This document shows, in pieces, positions 52,974-61,360 of a stretch of 64,000 nucleotides of DNA; the first letter of the stretch is position 1, and every line of letters starts with the position of its first letter. The notes beneath the pieces are model-generated. The model ran no database searches. It saw only the letters and a list, made by a program, of their open reading frames with translations, and had not been told where the DNA came from. The stretch lies in NCBI RefSeq assembly GCF_000250635.1, contig NC_016940.1, forward strand, positions 3,286,501-3,350,500. The letters are read 5' to 3'. The position numbers and the translations under genes were made by a program. The stretch comes from Saprospira grandis str. Lewin. GTDB taxonomy: Bacteria; Bacteroidota; Bacteroidia; Chitinophagales; Saprospiraceae.

Positions 52974-53088
52974 CGCTGTGGAGGGGTGGCCGAAGGCCAG
53001 ACCGAAGGCGGAACGAAGTGGAGCCTGAAGGGCCGAGCAGACCTGCGAGCCCCGCAACATAGCGCCGCAGCGAAGCTGCGGAGGCCCC
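52967..53088 (-). repeat. GC-rich structured element, copy 18 (GGGGCCT/AGGCC type)
   Basis: Minus orientation; overlaps the kptA stop codon. Internal pair GGGG with CCCC. GCGCTATGTT with ACAGCGC replaces the GCGCTACGTT with ACATCGC seen elsewhere. Confidence 0.9.
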
Positions 53089-53155
53089 AAAAAAACAGCA
53101 GTATAGACCCACAATATTAAAACAATCCGTATTTTTAGGCCCTAATTTCAAGATT

Positions 53156-53626
53156 ATGAAAGAAGAGAAAAAGGAAAAAGAGTTCATCAACCCGATTGAT
53201 CCAGATAAAATTGCAGAAAATCCGCACCTTTTGCCTTATGCGCATACGGTGGGGGGCGCTGTGATCAAGCCGATGGACAAGGGGCGGACCAAGGGGCTGT
53301 CTGTGCAGGCCATGCAGGAGCAAACCAAGATGCAGCTGTCTCAGATTGAGGAGCAGATTAAGCTCTTGGCCATGCAAGCCAAAAAATTGCAGGATCGGGT
53401 CTCGGTTTCGGAGATGATTTATGGGGCCGATATGAACTTTAAGCCTTTAATTAACCACATTTACCACCTCTATCAGCGAGAGAATGGGGAGGCTGTATTG
53501 TCTATGGTGGGTCCCGATGAATGGGGCTGGGCCGGGCATAAGTTTCACCGCTTTTTGGCTACCGTAAAGCTGTTGGCCGACCATACTTGGGAGATTTTGA
53601 AAGAGGCCGATCCAGAAGAAGAATAA
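53156..53626 (+). CDS. DUF2452 family protein
   Basis: 156 residues, cytoplasmic, no membrane segment. Family landmarks: an N-terminal NPIDPDKIAENPHLLPYAHT, a central helix QIEEQIKLLAMQAKKLQDRV, then MNFKPLINHIYHLYQ and a C-terminal PDEWGW and FLATVKLLADHTWE. DUF2452 is a conserved family in Bacteroidota and some eukaryotes without a known function. The next gene begins 1 nt after its stop, so they are co-transcribed. Confidence 0.85.
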   Translation: MKEEKKEKEFINPIDPDKIAENPHLLPYAHTVGGAVIKPMDKGRTKGLSVQAMQEQTKMQLSQIEEQIKLLAMQAKKLQDRVSVSEMIYGADMNFKPLINHIYHLYQRENGEAVLSMVGPDEWGWAGHKFHRFLATVKLLADHTWEILKEADPEEE

Positions 53627-53627
53627 G

Positions 53628-54356
53628 ATGAAAACTGCTATTGTTTGCATTCCGATTTATCGGGAGCAACCCACAGATAATGAACTGCTTGCCCTTAGGC
53701 AGGCTGTTCGTGTTTTGGGCAAGCAGCCCTTTAGTTTTATTGCGGCAGAGGGCTTTGATGCTGCCCCTTATTTGGCCCATGCGCCCAAGGCTACAGTAGA
53801 ATATTTTGAGCCTGCTTATTTTGCTTCGGTAAAAGGCTATAATCGCTTGATGCTGAGGGCCGATTTTTACCGCCGTTTTCAAGCTTATGACTATCTGTTG
53901 ATTTATCAGCTAGATGCCTTTGTTTTTCGCGATGAATTGGCCCATTGGATGGCCCAAGATTATGACTATATTGGGGCGCCTTGGATAGAGGCCCCGCCTA
54001 GCCCTGTAGACAAACGCCCATTATTTAATTTGGCCAATATGATGAAGGGGCAGGTAGGTAATGGGGGCTTTTCGCTTCGAAAAATTGAGCGGTTTATTCA
54101 GGCGGCCAAGCAATGGGGCGGCCTTTTGCGGGCCACGGGCAAAAATGAAGATTTTCTCTGGGCCTGTGTGCTGCCTTATTTCATGAAATTTAAACGGCCC
54201 AAAGAAGCCGAAGCCCTGCGCTTCGCCTTTGAGCTTTCTCCAGCAAAAGCCTATGCCCAAAATGGGGAGCAATTGCCTTTTGGTTGCCATGCTTGGGAGA
54301 AATATGAGCCCGAATTTTGGGCCCCTTTTATTCAGGCCGAAAAAGATAAGTTATGA
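53628..54356 (+). CDS. DUF5672 family, glycosyltransferase-like
   Basis: 242 residues. It begins TAIVCIPIYREQPTDNE, with a Rossmann-like start, and has the family core GYNRLMLRADFYRRFQAYDYLLIYQLDAFVFRDEL, given here in two parts: GYNRLMLRADFYRRFQ and YDYLLIYQLDAFVF. The IYQLDAF acidic site and YDYIGAPWIEA suggest a GT-A-like nucleotide-sugar-binding fold, so a role in glycan synthesis is likely but unproven. The GGFSLRK motif later is also typical. It overlaps the downstream lipoprotein gene by 4 nt. Confidence 0.82.
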   Translation: MKTAIVCIPIYREQPTDNELLALRQAVRVLGKQPFSFIAAEGFDAAPYLAHAPKATVEYFEPAYFASVKGYNRLMLRADFYRRFQAYDYLLIYQLDAFVFRDELAHWMAQDYDYIGAPWIEAPPSPVDKRPLFNLANMMKGQVGNGGFSLRKIERFIQAAKQWGGLLRATGKNEDFLWACVLPYFMKFKRPKEAEALRFAFELSPAKAYAQNGEQLPFGCHAWEKYEPEFWAPFIQAEKDKL

Positions 54357-55171
54357 GAGTTTTAGTTGCTTTTGTTTTGCTGTTTGGCCTCTTTAGTTGC
54401 GGCCAAAATGGACCAAAAGAAAGTATAGAAGCAGGGGGAGGCATACATTATTATGCTCGACTGAATACGGAGCAGGACTTTAGTATTCAATCGGGACAGC
54501 AGACCCTAATTCAACTGAGTTTGGAGGGTGGGTCTAGCAGCCTTTACCTCATTTTTGATGGCCCATTATTTAATTTTGCCCTAGATAGTAGCTATACCTT
54601 CCCTTCAGAGCAGATTGAGGCCGTTTTGACGGGCCTAGACAGCACGGGCTTTGTCGTCAACCGCAATTTGTCGGGGAGTTTTCAGCTCCACTCGCATGAG
54701 CAGTTTAAGCAATCTAGCGGCAGCATGCAGCTGAAAATCCGCTTGGGCCTAGAAGAATATAAGGAGCTGGAGATCCCCAATTTCCAATTGAGTACGCCCT
54801 TTTTGCATGCGGCTTATTTGGGCCAGCCTATTCGCTATGAGGAAACTTTTGATAGCCTAGAACAAACCGATATTTTTCCGCTTTTGCAGGGCCAATGGCG
54901 CTTAGAAGATCATGTCTTTTTTGATGGCGCCCGCCAACAATGGCGAGACTATTTTCATTTGCCCGATAGCATCTTTTGGCAAATTAGCGATAGCCAATTA
55001 GTGGTGCCTATGCAAGCGCCCTTGTACCTGGAAGAGCGCCGCCTTTCTTTTGATAATGCCCAGAAAAAACGGCAATATTTTGCTATCAATAAGCTAGATA
55101 GTCAGTCGCTCTGGATCACCAACTTAAATGTCCGTAGCAAGGACCGTTATTTTTTTCGCCGCCAACGCTAA
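54353..55171 (+). CDS. hypothetical lipoprotein
   Basis: 272 residues. The leader MRVLVAFVLLFGLFSC ends in a lipobox (LFSC), so lipidation at Cys16 is predicted. The rest is rich in beta strands (ISLEGGSSSLYLIFDG-like pattern, GSFQLHSHEQF, LKIRLGLEEYKELEI), and the last third (LLQGQWRLEDHVFF then SDSQLVVPMQ) resembles a lipocalin-like or DUF4369-like sandwich; neither is certain. The ATG overlaps the DUF5672 gene by 4 nt and rlmH starts 3 nt after its stop. Confidence 0.75.
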   Translation: MRVLVAFVLLFGLFSCGQNGPKESIEAGGGIHYYARLNTEQDFSIQSGQQTLIQLSLEGGSSSLYLIFDGPLFNFALDSSYTFPSEQIEAVLTGLDSTGFVVNRNLSGSFQLHSHEQFKQSSGSMQLKIRLGLEEYKELEIPNFQLSTPFLHAAYLGQPIRYEETFDSLEQTDIFPLLQGQWRLEDHVFFDGARQQWRDYFHLPDSIFWQISDSQLVVPMQAPLYLEERRLSFDNAQKKRQYFAINKLDSQSLWITNLNVRSKDRYFFRRQR

Positions 55172-55174
55172 GAG

Positions 55175-55648
55175 ATGAAACTAGAATTTTGGATGGTTGG
55201 GAACACCGCCTTCAACTACCTCAAAGAGGGAATGGATATTTATGAAAAGCGCCTCAAGCATTTTGTTCCCTTCGAGAGCCGCATTATTCCCGATATTAAG
55301 GGGGCCAAAAATATGCGAGAGGCCCAAATTAAACAGAAGGAGGGCGAAAAGATTTTGGCCAAACTAGAGCAGGGCGATTTCCTGATGCTACTGGATGAGC
55401 GAGGCAAGCAGTTTGACTCTCTGGCTTTTTCTGCTAAACTAGAACAGCAGTTTCAATTGAGCCACAAACGCATCATTTATCTGATTGGTGGAGCCTATGG
55501 CTTTTCCGATGAGGTCTATGCCCGCGCCAATGGCCGCTGGAGCCTCTCTAAACTCACTTTTTCGCATCAAATGGTCCGCCTTTTTGTGCTCGAACAACTC
55601 TATCGGGCCATTAGCATCCAAAGGGGCTTGCCCTATCATCACGCTTAA
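55175..55648 (+). CDS. rlmH: 23S rRNA pseudouridine1915 N3-methyltransferase RlmH
   Basis: 157 residues, the usual SPOUT-fold RlmH length. RlmH adds a methyl group to pseudouridine 1915 of 23S rRNA in assembled 70S ribosomes, using SAM through a knotted fold. Seen: YEKRLKHF near the start, LLDERGKQFDS, the knot motif IYLIGGAYGFSDEV, and the C-terminal LTFSHQMVRLFVLEQLYRA then RGLPYHHA, which is nearly invariant. It lies in a dense operon with the lipoprotein gene before and a rhomboid gene after. Confidence 0.97.
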   Translation: MKLEFWMVGNTAFNYLKEGMDIYEKRLKHFVPFESRIIPDIKGAKNMREAQIKQKEGEKILAKLEQGDFLMLLDERGKQFDSLAFSAKLEQQFQLSHKRIIYLIGGAYGFSDEVYARANGRWSLSKLTFSHQMVRLFVLEQLYRAISIQRGLPYHHA

Positions 55649-55656
55649 TTTCTATT

Positions 55657-56328
55657 ATGAATACATTGCTTTTATTCAGTAATATCTTGACCGAAATGCC
55701 CGTAAATCTGGCCATTTTGGTCATTACGGTCATCATTTCTCTCCAAGCTTTTCAGAAGCGGGAGATTTACGCACAGCTCATTTTTAATCCGGCGGTCATT
55801 GCCAACCGCAAGGAGTGGTACCGCTTTTTTAGCTCGGGCCTCATCCATGCCGATGGGATGCATCTGGGCCTCAATATGTTTGTCCTTTATCAGTTTGGGG
55901 GACAGGTGGAGCAGGTTTTTTCTCTTGTTTTTGGCAATATTTGGGGCCATATTCTCTATCTTTTGCTTTATGTTTCGGCCCTAGCGGCCTCTTCTTTTTA
56001 TAGCTTTGAGAAGCATAAGGACAACTATGGCTACAATGCATTGGGGGCCTCTGGGGCGGTTTCGGCGGTCTTGTTGGCCTATGTACTTTTTGCGCCCACC
56101 AGCACGCTTTTGCTCTTTTTGATTATTCCCACTCCCGCCATTGTGGCCGCTTTGGGCTATTTGGCCTACTCGCATTATATGAGCAAAAATGGCAATGACA
56201 ATATTGGGCATGATGCTCACTTTTGGGGGGCTGTTTGGGGCATTTTCTTTACCTTAGCCTTTGATTTTGCTTGGACGGGAGGCGCCATTGCTCAGAATTT
56301 TTATTACGAATTGGCCAATTGGTTTTAG
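55657..56328 (+). CDS. rhomboid family intramembrane serine protease
   Basis: 223 residues with six membrane segments. The catalytic Ser lies in NALGASGAVSAVL and the His in IGHDAHFWGAVWG, the standard dyad; the conserved WYRFFSSGLIHADGMHLGLNM-type region is given as RFFSSGLIHADGMHL. Rhomboids cut membrane proteins within the bilayer. The gene starts 8 nt after rlmH. Its TAG stop shares its final G with the first base of element copy 19. Confidence 0.93.
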   Translation: MNTLLLFSNILTEMPVNLAILVITVIISLQAFQKREIYAQLIFNPAVIANRKEWYRFFSSGLIHADGMHLGLNMFVLYQFGGQVEQVFSLVFGNIWGHILYLLLYVSALAASSFYSFEKHKDNYGYNALGASGAVSAVLLAYVLFAPTSTLLLFLIIPTPAIVAALGYLAYSHYMSKNGNDNIGHDAHFWGAVWGIFFTLAFDFAWTGGAIAQNFYYELANWF

Positions 56329-56473
56329 GGGCCTCCGCAGCAAAGCTGCGGCGCTACGTTTCAGGGCTCGCAGGTCTGCTCGGCCCTTCACTTTTTTTCG
56401 CTTTGCTCAAAAAAGTTTGGTCTGGCCTTCGGCCACCCTTTCACATCGCTAGGCCGGGCGGGCTTCGCCCGCC
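56328..56473 (+). repeat. GC-rich structured element, copy 19 (GGGGCCT/AGGCC type)
   Basis: Plus orientation, starting on the last base of the rhomboid stop codon. The middle hairpin is AT-rich (CACTTTTTTTCGCTTTGCTCAAAAAAGT), showing how freely the arm sequence varies. Trailing hairpin GGGCGGGC-TTCG-CCCGCC to 56473. Confidence 0.9.
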
Positions 56474-56521
56474 TCTAGACGCAAAAAAATAGAGTACAGA
56501 ACATTGAATCCGCATAAAATC

Positions 56522-57295
56522 ATGTCTACACAGAAATTAGCAGAGCGCTTGGCCCAGTTGGAGGCCAGCGATTGCAGCACCAACTTGGCTGAGGCCAAAA
56601 TTTACTGGACCAATAAGGAGGGCCGGGTTTTGGCTCATGCCCGCACGGCACCCATTATGTCTTGGGCGGCCACCAACAAATCGGCGGCTTGGGCCTTTAG
56701 CCTTGGGCAATTTATAGATGCCGAGGTAGACTGTTTTCAGCCCCAAAATAATAAATCGGAATACATTGGTAATATTCCAGAAGACCTAGCCCAAGAAATG
56801 GCCTTTGCCGAGGCCCAAGCCGCCGATGTTCCACATTTTTATGTGGCCGCCAATGGGGCCAATATGCTCTACTTGGCCATTTATGATTATAAAGAGGAGA
56901 GTTTGGTCCTTAGTGCAGAGGATTGGCAGCGCAAACGCCGCTCAAGCATCGGCTACAACTTGCAGATGCTCATGAATATGGTCGAAATTTTAGAAATTCG
57001 GAGCCGCTACAAGGAGGCTTATGGCTTACTTTGGCAATTTACCCAAAGTCTGGACAACCAACTGCAGCAAAAGCACATCAAGGAGGAGTTGGCCCTTTTG
57101 GAGGAGGTCCAAAAGCTGCGAACTTCTGTAGACCGCTGGCTAGAGATTTTGCCGCCAGAGCTAGAAGCCGAGCAAAAGCACTCTTTCTTTTCTATGGCCC
57201 GTTGGAAGGCGCCAGACCGCACGGCTAGAGAAGAAGTGGGGGCCTTTATGAAGCAGGCGGCTTCTAAATGGGGGCGTTTATTGAAACAATATTAA
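56522..57295 (+). CDS. hypothetical protein
   Basis: 257 residues from the ATG at 56522; a TTG 18 nt upstream is also in frame but less likely. It has no signal peptide or membrane helix. The N-terminal half (EAKIYWTNKEGRVLAHARTA, then MLYLAIYDYKEESLVLSA) could be a small alpha/beta sensor-like domain, and the second half (RRSSIGYNLQMLMNMVEILE onward) is helical and charged, with a basic C terminus. Family not recognised and no function proposed. A repeat lies upstream and a class IV aminotransferase gene 46 nt downstream. Confidence 0.72.
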   Translation: MSTQKLAERLAQLEASDCSTNLAEAKIYWTNKEGRVLAHARTAPIMSWAATNKSAAWAFSLGQFIDAEVDCFQPQNNKSEYIGNIPEDLAQEMAFAEAQAADVPHFYVAANGANMLYLAIYDYKEESLVLSAEDWQRKRRSSIGYNLQMLMNMVEILEIRSRYKEAYGLLWQFTQSLDNQLQQKHIKEELALLEEVQKLRTSVDRWLEILPPELEAEQKHSFFSMARWKAPDRTAREEVGAFMKQAASKWGRLLKQY

Positions 57296-57341
57296 GTAAT
57301 TTGGCTTTGGCGTTTTTCCAAGGCCATTTTCATGTATACTC

Positions 57342-58100
57342 ATGAATAACAGAGGGTTTAAGTATGGGGATGGGGTATTTGAGAGCATTCGAGTAGGGCC
57401 CAAGGGGGCGCCTTTGTTGCCTTGGCATGAGCGGCGGCTGCGCCGCAGTTTGGACCAATTGGGCATTTTGGCCCCAGAGGATTTTCAATTAGCCTCATTT
57501 ATTCGTTTGGGCGAAACTTACCGCCTTCGGTTGAGCTGCTGGCGGGCAGGAGGTGGCCTCTATACGCCCGAAGAGAACGGTTTGGCCTATGCGCTAGAAG
57601 AGCAGCCGCTGCAAGCGGCTGCTTTTCCCTGGCCCAAAAAGGGGCTGCATCTGGGCGTTTATAAAGGGCAGTCCATAGCGGCGGGTGGCCTATCTTTTCT
57701 AAAATCATTGAGTGCCCAGACCTATGTGATGGCAGCCAAATATAGGCAGGAAGCGGGTTTTGACGACTGTATTTTACTAAATGCTTGGGGCCGTGTAGTA
57801 GAGAGCGTGGCGGCCAATATCTGGATTCGGAAAGGCGAGCAATGGGCCACGCCGGCTCTTTCGGAAGGGCCAGTAGCGGGGGTGTTTCGGGCCTATTTGT
57901 TGGATGTATTTAGGCAGCAGGGCGTAGTGGTGGAGGAAAAGGCCCTCAGCATAGCGGATTGTCTGGCCGCGGATGAAATTTGGTTAACCAATGCGGTGCA
58001 GGGGATCAGTTGGGTGCGGGAGTTTTTGGGCCAGCGCTATACTTGTTCTTGGGCGGAGCTTTGGCAGCCTAGGTTGAATGCTCGGCTTTGGGGGAAATAG
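57342..58100 (+). CDS. PLP-dependent class IV aminotransferase-fold enzyme (PabC/IlvE-like)
   Basis: 252 residues. The class IV fold is shown by NNRGFKYGDGVFESIRV at the start (fold-type IV entry motif), the PLP lysine in FLKSLSAQTYVMAAK, the conserved Glu in GRVVESVAANIWI and the phosphate-binding late motif EIWLTNAVQGISWV. Its size fits 4-amino-4-deoxychorismate lyase (PabC) or a branched-chain/D-amino acid aminotransferase; the family does not settle which. No pabA/pabB genes adjoin it. The upstream gene is on the same strand with 46 nt between. Confidence 0.88.
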   Translation: MNNRGFKYGDGVFESIRVGPKGAPLLPWHERRLRRSLDQLGILAPEDFQLASFIRLGETYRLRLSCWRAGGGLYTPEENGLAYALEEQPLQAAAFPWPKKGLHLGVYKGQSIAAGGLSFLKSLSAQTYVMAAKYRQEAGFDDCILLNAWGRVVESVAANIWIRKGEQWATPALSEGPVAGVFRAYLLDVFRQQGVVVEEKALSIADCLAADEIWLTNAVQGISWVREFLGQRYTCSWAELWQPRLNARLWGK

Positions 58101-58232
58101 CAATTGGTCCAACCTCCCCGAAGGGATTCCTTAGGGAATCCCGAGGAGGGGAGGGTGGGCGGGGACATATTGACGGATGAGGAGCGTAGCGAGGAATACC
58201 ACTTTTGCGGTGGACAGGCCCGAAGGGCCGCA

Positions 58233-58357
58233 GGCTGAGGGATGGTAGGGGGTGGCCGAAGGCCAGACCGAGCTTTTGAGCGCAGCGAAAAAGCGAAGGG
58301 CCGAGCGAGCAGCGAGCCCCCGCAGAGCCCGACCCGCCCAAAGGGCGGGGCAGCCCC
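58233..58357 (-). repeat. GC-rich structured element, copy 20 (GGGGCTG/CAGCC type)
   Basis: Minus orientation. Internal pair GGGGG with CCCCC, different from GCAG/CTGC in other copies of the same flavour. Nearby 58113-58150 holds an unrelated hairpin, GGGATTCC-TTAG-GGAATCCC. Confidence 0.9.
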
Positions 58358-58401
58358 AAAAAACAGTTCATAAAAGATGAAACCCTTTAGCAGAAATAGG
58401 T

Positions 58402-58409
58402 TAAATTTG
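58402..58409 (+). promoter_or_regulatory. candidate -7 promoter box for the lipoprotein at 58464
   Basis: TAAATTTG, an exact TAnnTTTG match, 55 nt upstream of the ATG; no TTG at the usual -33 distance. Confidence 0.45.
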
Positions 58410-58463
58410 GGAATCTCTTAACAGAATGCCCATTTGCGGATGCGGCCAACGAACAACATCAAC

Positions 58464-59105
58464 ATGATTAGAAAATTTAGTGTACTTATTTTTGCGCTAT
58501 TCCTATTGACCTCTTGTGACCAGCTAGCTAAAGAAGGGGGCGAAGGGGAAACCGTGGATGAACAAATGCCCGAAGTAGAGGTTAAAGAATACAAAGTAGT
58601 AGCGCCGCCAGCGGGTTGCCAGCTACCTAAAACGGTAGCCGATCTGGATGGTGGATTGAAAAAAATATTTTATCAGTTTAACAAGAACAACCAGGGGAGC
58701 TTGGCCCTTTTTGGCAAAGAAATGCAGTTGGGCAAAAAGGAAATGGTCGTTATTGTGGACTATATGCAATACAAAGATATGGACTGCGAAGAGGACCAGA
58801 GTCGTTATGGCGTTGGGGTACGTTTATTTTTGCATATAGAAAAAGCCAATCGAAAAATTGACTTAAACAACCTACCACAGCTAGCGGCCAACGTACAGCT
58901 AGGTCGGGCCTCGGTGCGCTATATTTTTCAGACCATTGGGGTAACGGGGCCAAAAATCAACGACATATTGCCCAAATCGAACACCAACACCTTTGATGTG
59001 GAGGGCTATGCCAATGTTATACGGGCCGTAGACCAAGTGCAGAGCCTCATTCGCGATGGTATTGATGGGGTAAACATTGCTCCCCAGGCTATTCCGACTA
59101 ATTAG
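58464..59105 (+). CDS. hypothetical lipoprotein
   Basis: 213 residues from the ATG at 58464 (MIRKFSVLIFALFLLTSCDQ); the frame is open 30 nt further but this start gives a clean lipoprotein leader. The lipobox LTSC predicts lipidation at Cys18. After a short acidic linker the rest is a mixed alpha/beta domain with a Cys pair (GCQLPK and MDCEED) that might form a disulfide. Family not recognised. The next gene starts 6 nt after its stop. Confidence 0.75.
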   Translation: MIRKFSVLIFALFLLTSCDQLAKEGGEGETVDEQMPEVEVKEYKVVAPPAGCQLPKTVADLDGGLKKIFYQFNKNNQGSLALFGKEMQLGKKEMVVIVDYMQYKDMDCEEDQSRYGVGVRLFLHIEKANRKIDLNNLPQLAANVQLGRASVRYIFQTIGVTGPKINDILPKSNTNTFDVEGYANVIRAVDQVQSLIRDGIDGVNIAPQAIPTN

Positions 59106-59111
59106 AAACAG

Positions 59112-59702
59112 ATGCACAGCATAGAACCTCATTTTCGTTGGCGAGACGAATATATGGCAGAGCAAGACGAGCGTTCGCCATTTTATGGGCGGGAGTATAG
59201 TGAATTCTATTTTGAGAATAAGATTTACAACTACCTGATTCATCCGCAATGGGATGAATTTGGCTCGGAAACCCTCTATCTCAAAATTCTTTTTGTGGAT
59301 TATGAGCGGGGCTATGCTATTATTGAGCTCATTGGGGAGTGGAACGACACCCTCAACAATGACATGGGCTGTTTGAAAGATGAACTGCTGGACCTTTTGC
59401 AGGGGGAGGGGATTCGTTATTTTCTGCTGATTATGGAAAATGTATTAAATTTTCATGGCAGCGACGATTCCTACTACGAAGCCTTTGTAGAGGATTTGGA
59501 TGAGGAAGAAGGCTGGTGCTGTTTTTTGAATTTGCGGCAGCATTTGAGTGATGAAATGGAGGCCCATGATCTTCATGAACATATTTATTTTGGGGCCCCT
59601 TTTAATGAATTGAATTGGCGGCCACAAAAGCCCTTGCATCTCTTTTTGCAAATAAAGGAGAAAATAAGGGCCATGGATGAGCCCGTTTATTTTTTGGATT
59701 AG
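59112..59702 (+). CDS. hypothetical acidic protein
   Basis: 196 residues, acidic, with many Glu, Asp and aromatic residues (HFRWRDEYMAEQDERSPFYG, then YYEAFVEDLDEEEGWCCFL). No signal peptide or membrane segment. I recall similar short conserved proteins in Bacteroidota without a function and do not assign one. It lies 6 nt downstream of the lipoprotein gene and ends at a strong terminator, so the two are a small operon. Confidence 0.75.
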   Translation: MHSIEPHFRWRDEYMAEQDERSPFYGREYSEFYFENKIYNYLIHPQWDEFGSETLYLKILFVDYERGYAIIELIGEWNDTLNNDMGCLKDELLDLLQGEGIRYFLLIMENVLNFHGSDDSYYEAFVEDLDEEEGWCCFLNLRQHLSDEMEAHDLHEHIYFGAPFNELNWRPQKPLHLFLQIKEKIRAMDEPVYFLD

Positions 59703-59723
59703 GGGAGAAAAAGTATTGATTAC

Positions 59724-59757
59724 AAGCGCTCGCTCAACAAAAAGCGAGCGCTTTTTT
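59724..59757 (+). terminator. terminator between the lipoprotein operon and sbcD
   Basis: 11-bp stem AAGCGCTCGCT (59724-59734) with AGCGAGCGCTT (59743-59753), then T run to 59757. Confidence 0.9.
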
Positions 59758-59783
59758 GTTTCTTGTGCAATAAAGCAACAAAG

Positions 59784-61001
59784 ATGAAAGTACTACACAC
59801 TGCCGATTGGCATTTGGGCCATAAATTATTCAACCAAACTAGAGAAGAGGAACACGCGGCTGTTCTTCAGCAGATTATAGACCTTATCATTGCCGAAGAA
59901 GTGGAGCTGCTCCTTATTGCCGGCGATATTTTTGACCAACACCTGCCGCCCAATTATGCGCAGGCACAGTATTATAATTTTCTCAAAGCCCTACAACAGA
60001 CCTCTTGTCATACGGTAGTGGTGGTGGCGGGCAACCACGATTCCTTTAATTTTTTGGATAGTAGCAAACTGCTGCTAGATAGCTTTAATATAAAGGTATT
60101 GGCCAATTTGCCCGAAACCTTAGAAGAACAGCTCATTGAGGTCCGAAACCCCCAGGGCGAACTACAAGCTTATGTAGCGGCCGTCCCCTTTCTAAGAGAA
60201 AGAGAGCTCCGACAAGGCCAAATGCTGCCCTATGAAGAGCGAATTAAGGCGCTCCGTTTGGCTATTCGACAGCATTATGCGGATTTAGCCACTTTACTAG
60301 CCGATAAAACAGCACTGAATATTCCGCTCATTACTACGGGGCATTTATATGTGGACCAAGGACAACGAGATGGCCGCAGCGATTATATCCATATTGGTCA
60401 GGCCGATCTTTTTCCCGCCCAAGATTTTCCCGCCCTTTTTGATTATGTGGCCCTAGGGCATTTGCACCGCCCACAAAAATTAGGGGAGCAAGGACGGATC
60501 TGTTATTCGGGCTCTATCTTACCCATGGATTTCAATGAGATCAATTATGCCCAATCTGTGCAGTTGCTGGAGTTTGAGGGCCGAAAGTTGGTCCAAAATA
60601 AAATGAAACCCTTAAAGCTGCTTCGGCGTTTAATCTTTTATAAGGGCGATGAGCAAAAAATTAGGGCCAAATTAGAGAAACTACCCGCTCAAGGCGAAAA
60701 AGTAAGTGATTTACTCAAGCTAGAACTAGAAGTGCCACAGTTTTTGCCCGCTCTAGAACAAGAGTTTCGCAAAATACTGAAAGGCAAAGCCGCCGAGCTA
60801 ATTTCTATGCAGCAAAAGTCGGAGCTCAATAGCCGGGAAAAGACGGCTAAAGGTCCAGAAAAAGACCTAGCAGAATTAAGCCCAGAAGGACTATTCGACC
60901 TTTACCTGCAAGAAAAAGGAACCGATCCCAAAGCCAGCCAAGCGCTACAAAAAAGCTTTGGCGAGTTGCTCTCTTGGATGCAAGAACAAGATCGAGATTA
61001 A
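59784..61001 (+). CDS. sbcD: exonuclease subunit SbcD (Mre11 family)
   Basis: 405 residues from the ATG at 59784 (MKVLHTADWHLGH); a TTG 21 nt upstream is in frame but falls just after the terminator. Mre11-type metallophosphoesterase motifs: ADWHLGH, AGDIFDQ, VAGNHDS, TTGHLYVD and ALGHLHRPQ. SbcD with its SbcC ATPase cuts hairpins and blocked DNA ends. The usual sbcC partner is not next to it: the following gene is a small unrelated protein. The C-terminal ~130 residues are helical, as in SbcD capping domains. Confidence 0.95.
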   Translation: MKVLHTADWHLGHKLFNQTREEEHAAVLQQIIDLIIAEEVELLLIAGDIFDQHLPPNYAQAQYYNFLKALQQTSCHTVVVVAGNHDSFNFLDSSKLLLDSFNIKVLANLPETLEEQLIEVRNPQGELQAYVAAVPFLRERELRQGQMLPYEERIKALRLAIRQHYADLATLLADKTALNIPLITTGHLYVDQGQRDGRSDYIHIGQADLFPAQDFPALFDYVALGHLHRPQKLGEQGRICYSGSILPMDFNEINYAQSVQLLEFEGRKLVQNKMKPLKLLRRLIFYKGDEQKIRAKLEKLPAQGEKVSDLLKLELEVPQFLPALEQEFRKILKGKAAELISMQQKSELNSREKTAKGPEKDLAELSPEGLFDLYLQEKGTDPKASQALQKSFGELLSWMQEQDRD

Positions 61002-61012
61002 AGCCGATAAGG

Positions 61013-61321
61013 ATGTCAAAAAGAATTTTTTACCAATTAGGAGTGGCCAGCCTGAGCCTTTGCAGCTTTTCGGCCCTCTATTTTCTAAATTTTAAGGCCA
61101 ATCCCTCCGAACGCGAACTGATGCAGGAGGGCAAACGCATTATTATCCGAGATCCCCAAACCAATAAACAACGAGTCATTATTATTGCGCCTCCACACCA
61201 ACGCCTAGATAGTAGCAGTGGCCGAATGTTGCCCCGAGAAGAGGCCAATGGCCGCCTACCCGATGTGGAGTTTCTTAAATTGATGCTGAAAAAAGGAAAA
61301 GACGGTACCCCCGTTCTATAA
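61013..61321 (+). CDS. small exported or membrane-anchored hypothetical protein
   Basis: 102 residues from the ATG at 61013. A hydrophobic N terminus (LGVASLSLCSFSALYFLN) could be a signal anchor. The rest is short and charged, RIIIRDPQTNKQRVIIIAPP and a Lys-rich end (LKLMLKKGKDG). Not recognised. It lies 11 nt after sbcD and shares a bidirectional terminator with the convergent rpoN. Confidence 0.68.
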   Translation: MSKRIFYQLGVASLSLCSFSALYFLNFKANPSERELMQEGKRIIIRDPQTNKQRVIIIAPPHQRLDSSSGRMLPREEANGRLPDVEFLKLMLKKGKDGTPVL

Positions 61322-61324
61322 ACC

Positions 61325-61359
61325 AAAAAAGCCCTGATCTTCACGATCAGGGCTTTTTT
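61325..61359. terminator. bidirectional terminator between the small gene and rpoN
   Basis: Stem AAAAAAGCCCTGATC (61325-61339) with GATCAGGGCTTTTTT (61345-61359). Both strands end in a T run, so it serves both convergent genes. Confidence 0.92.
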
Positions 61360-61360
61360 C

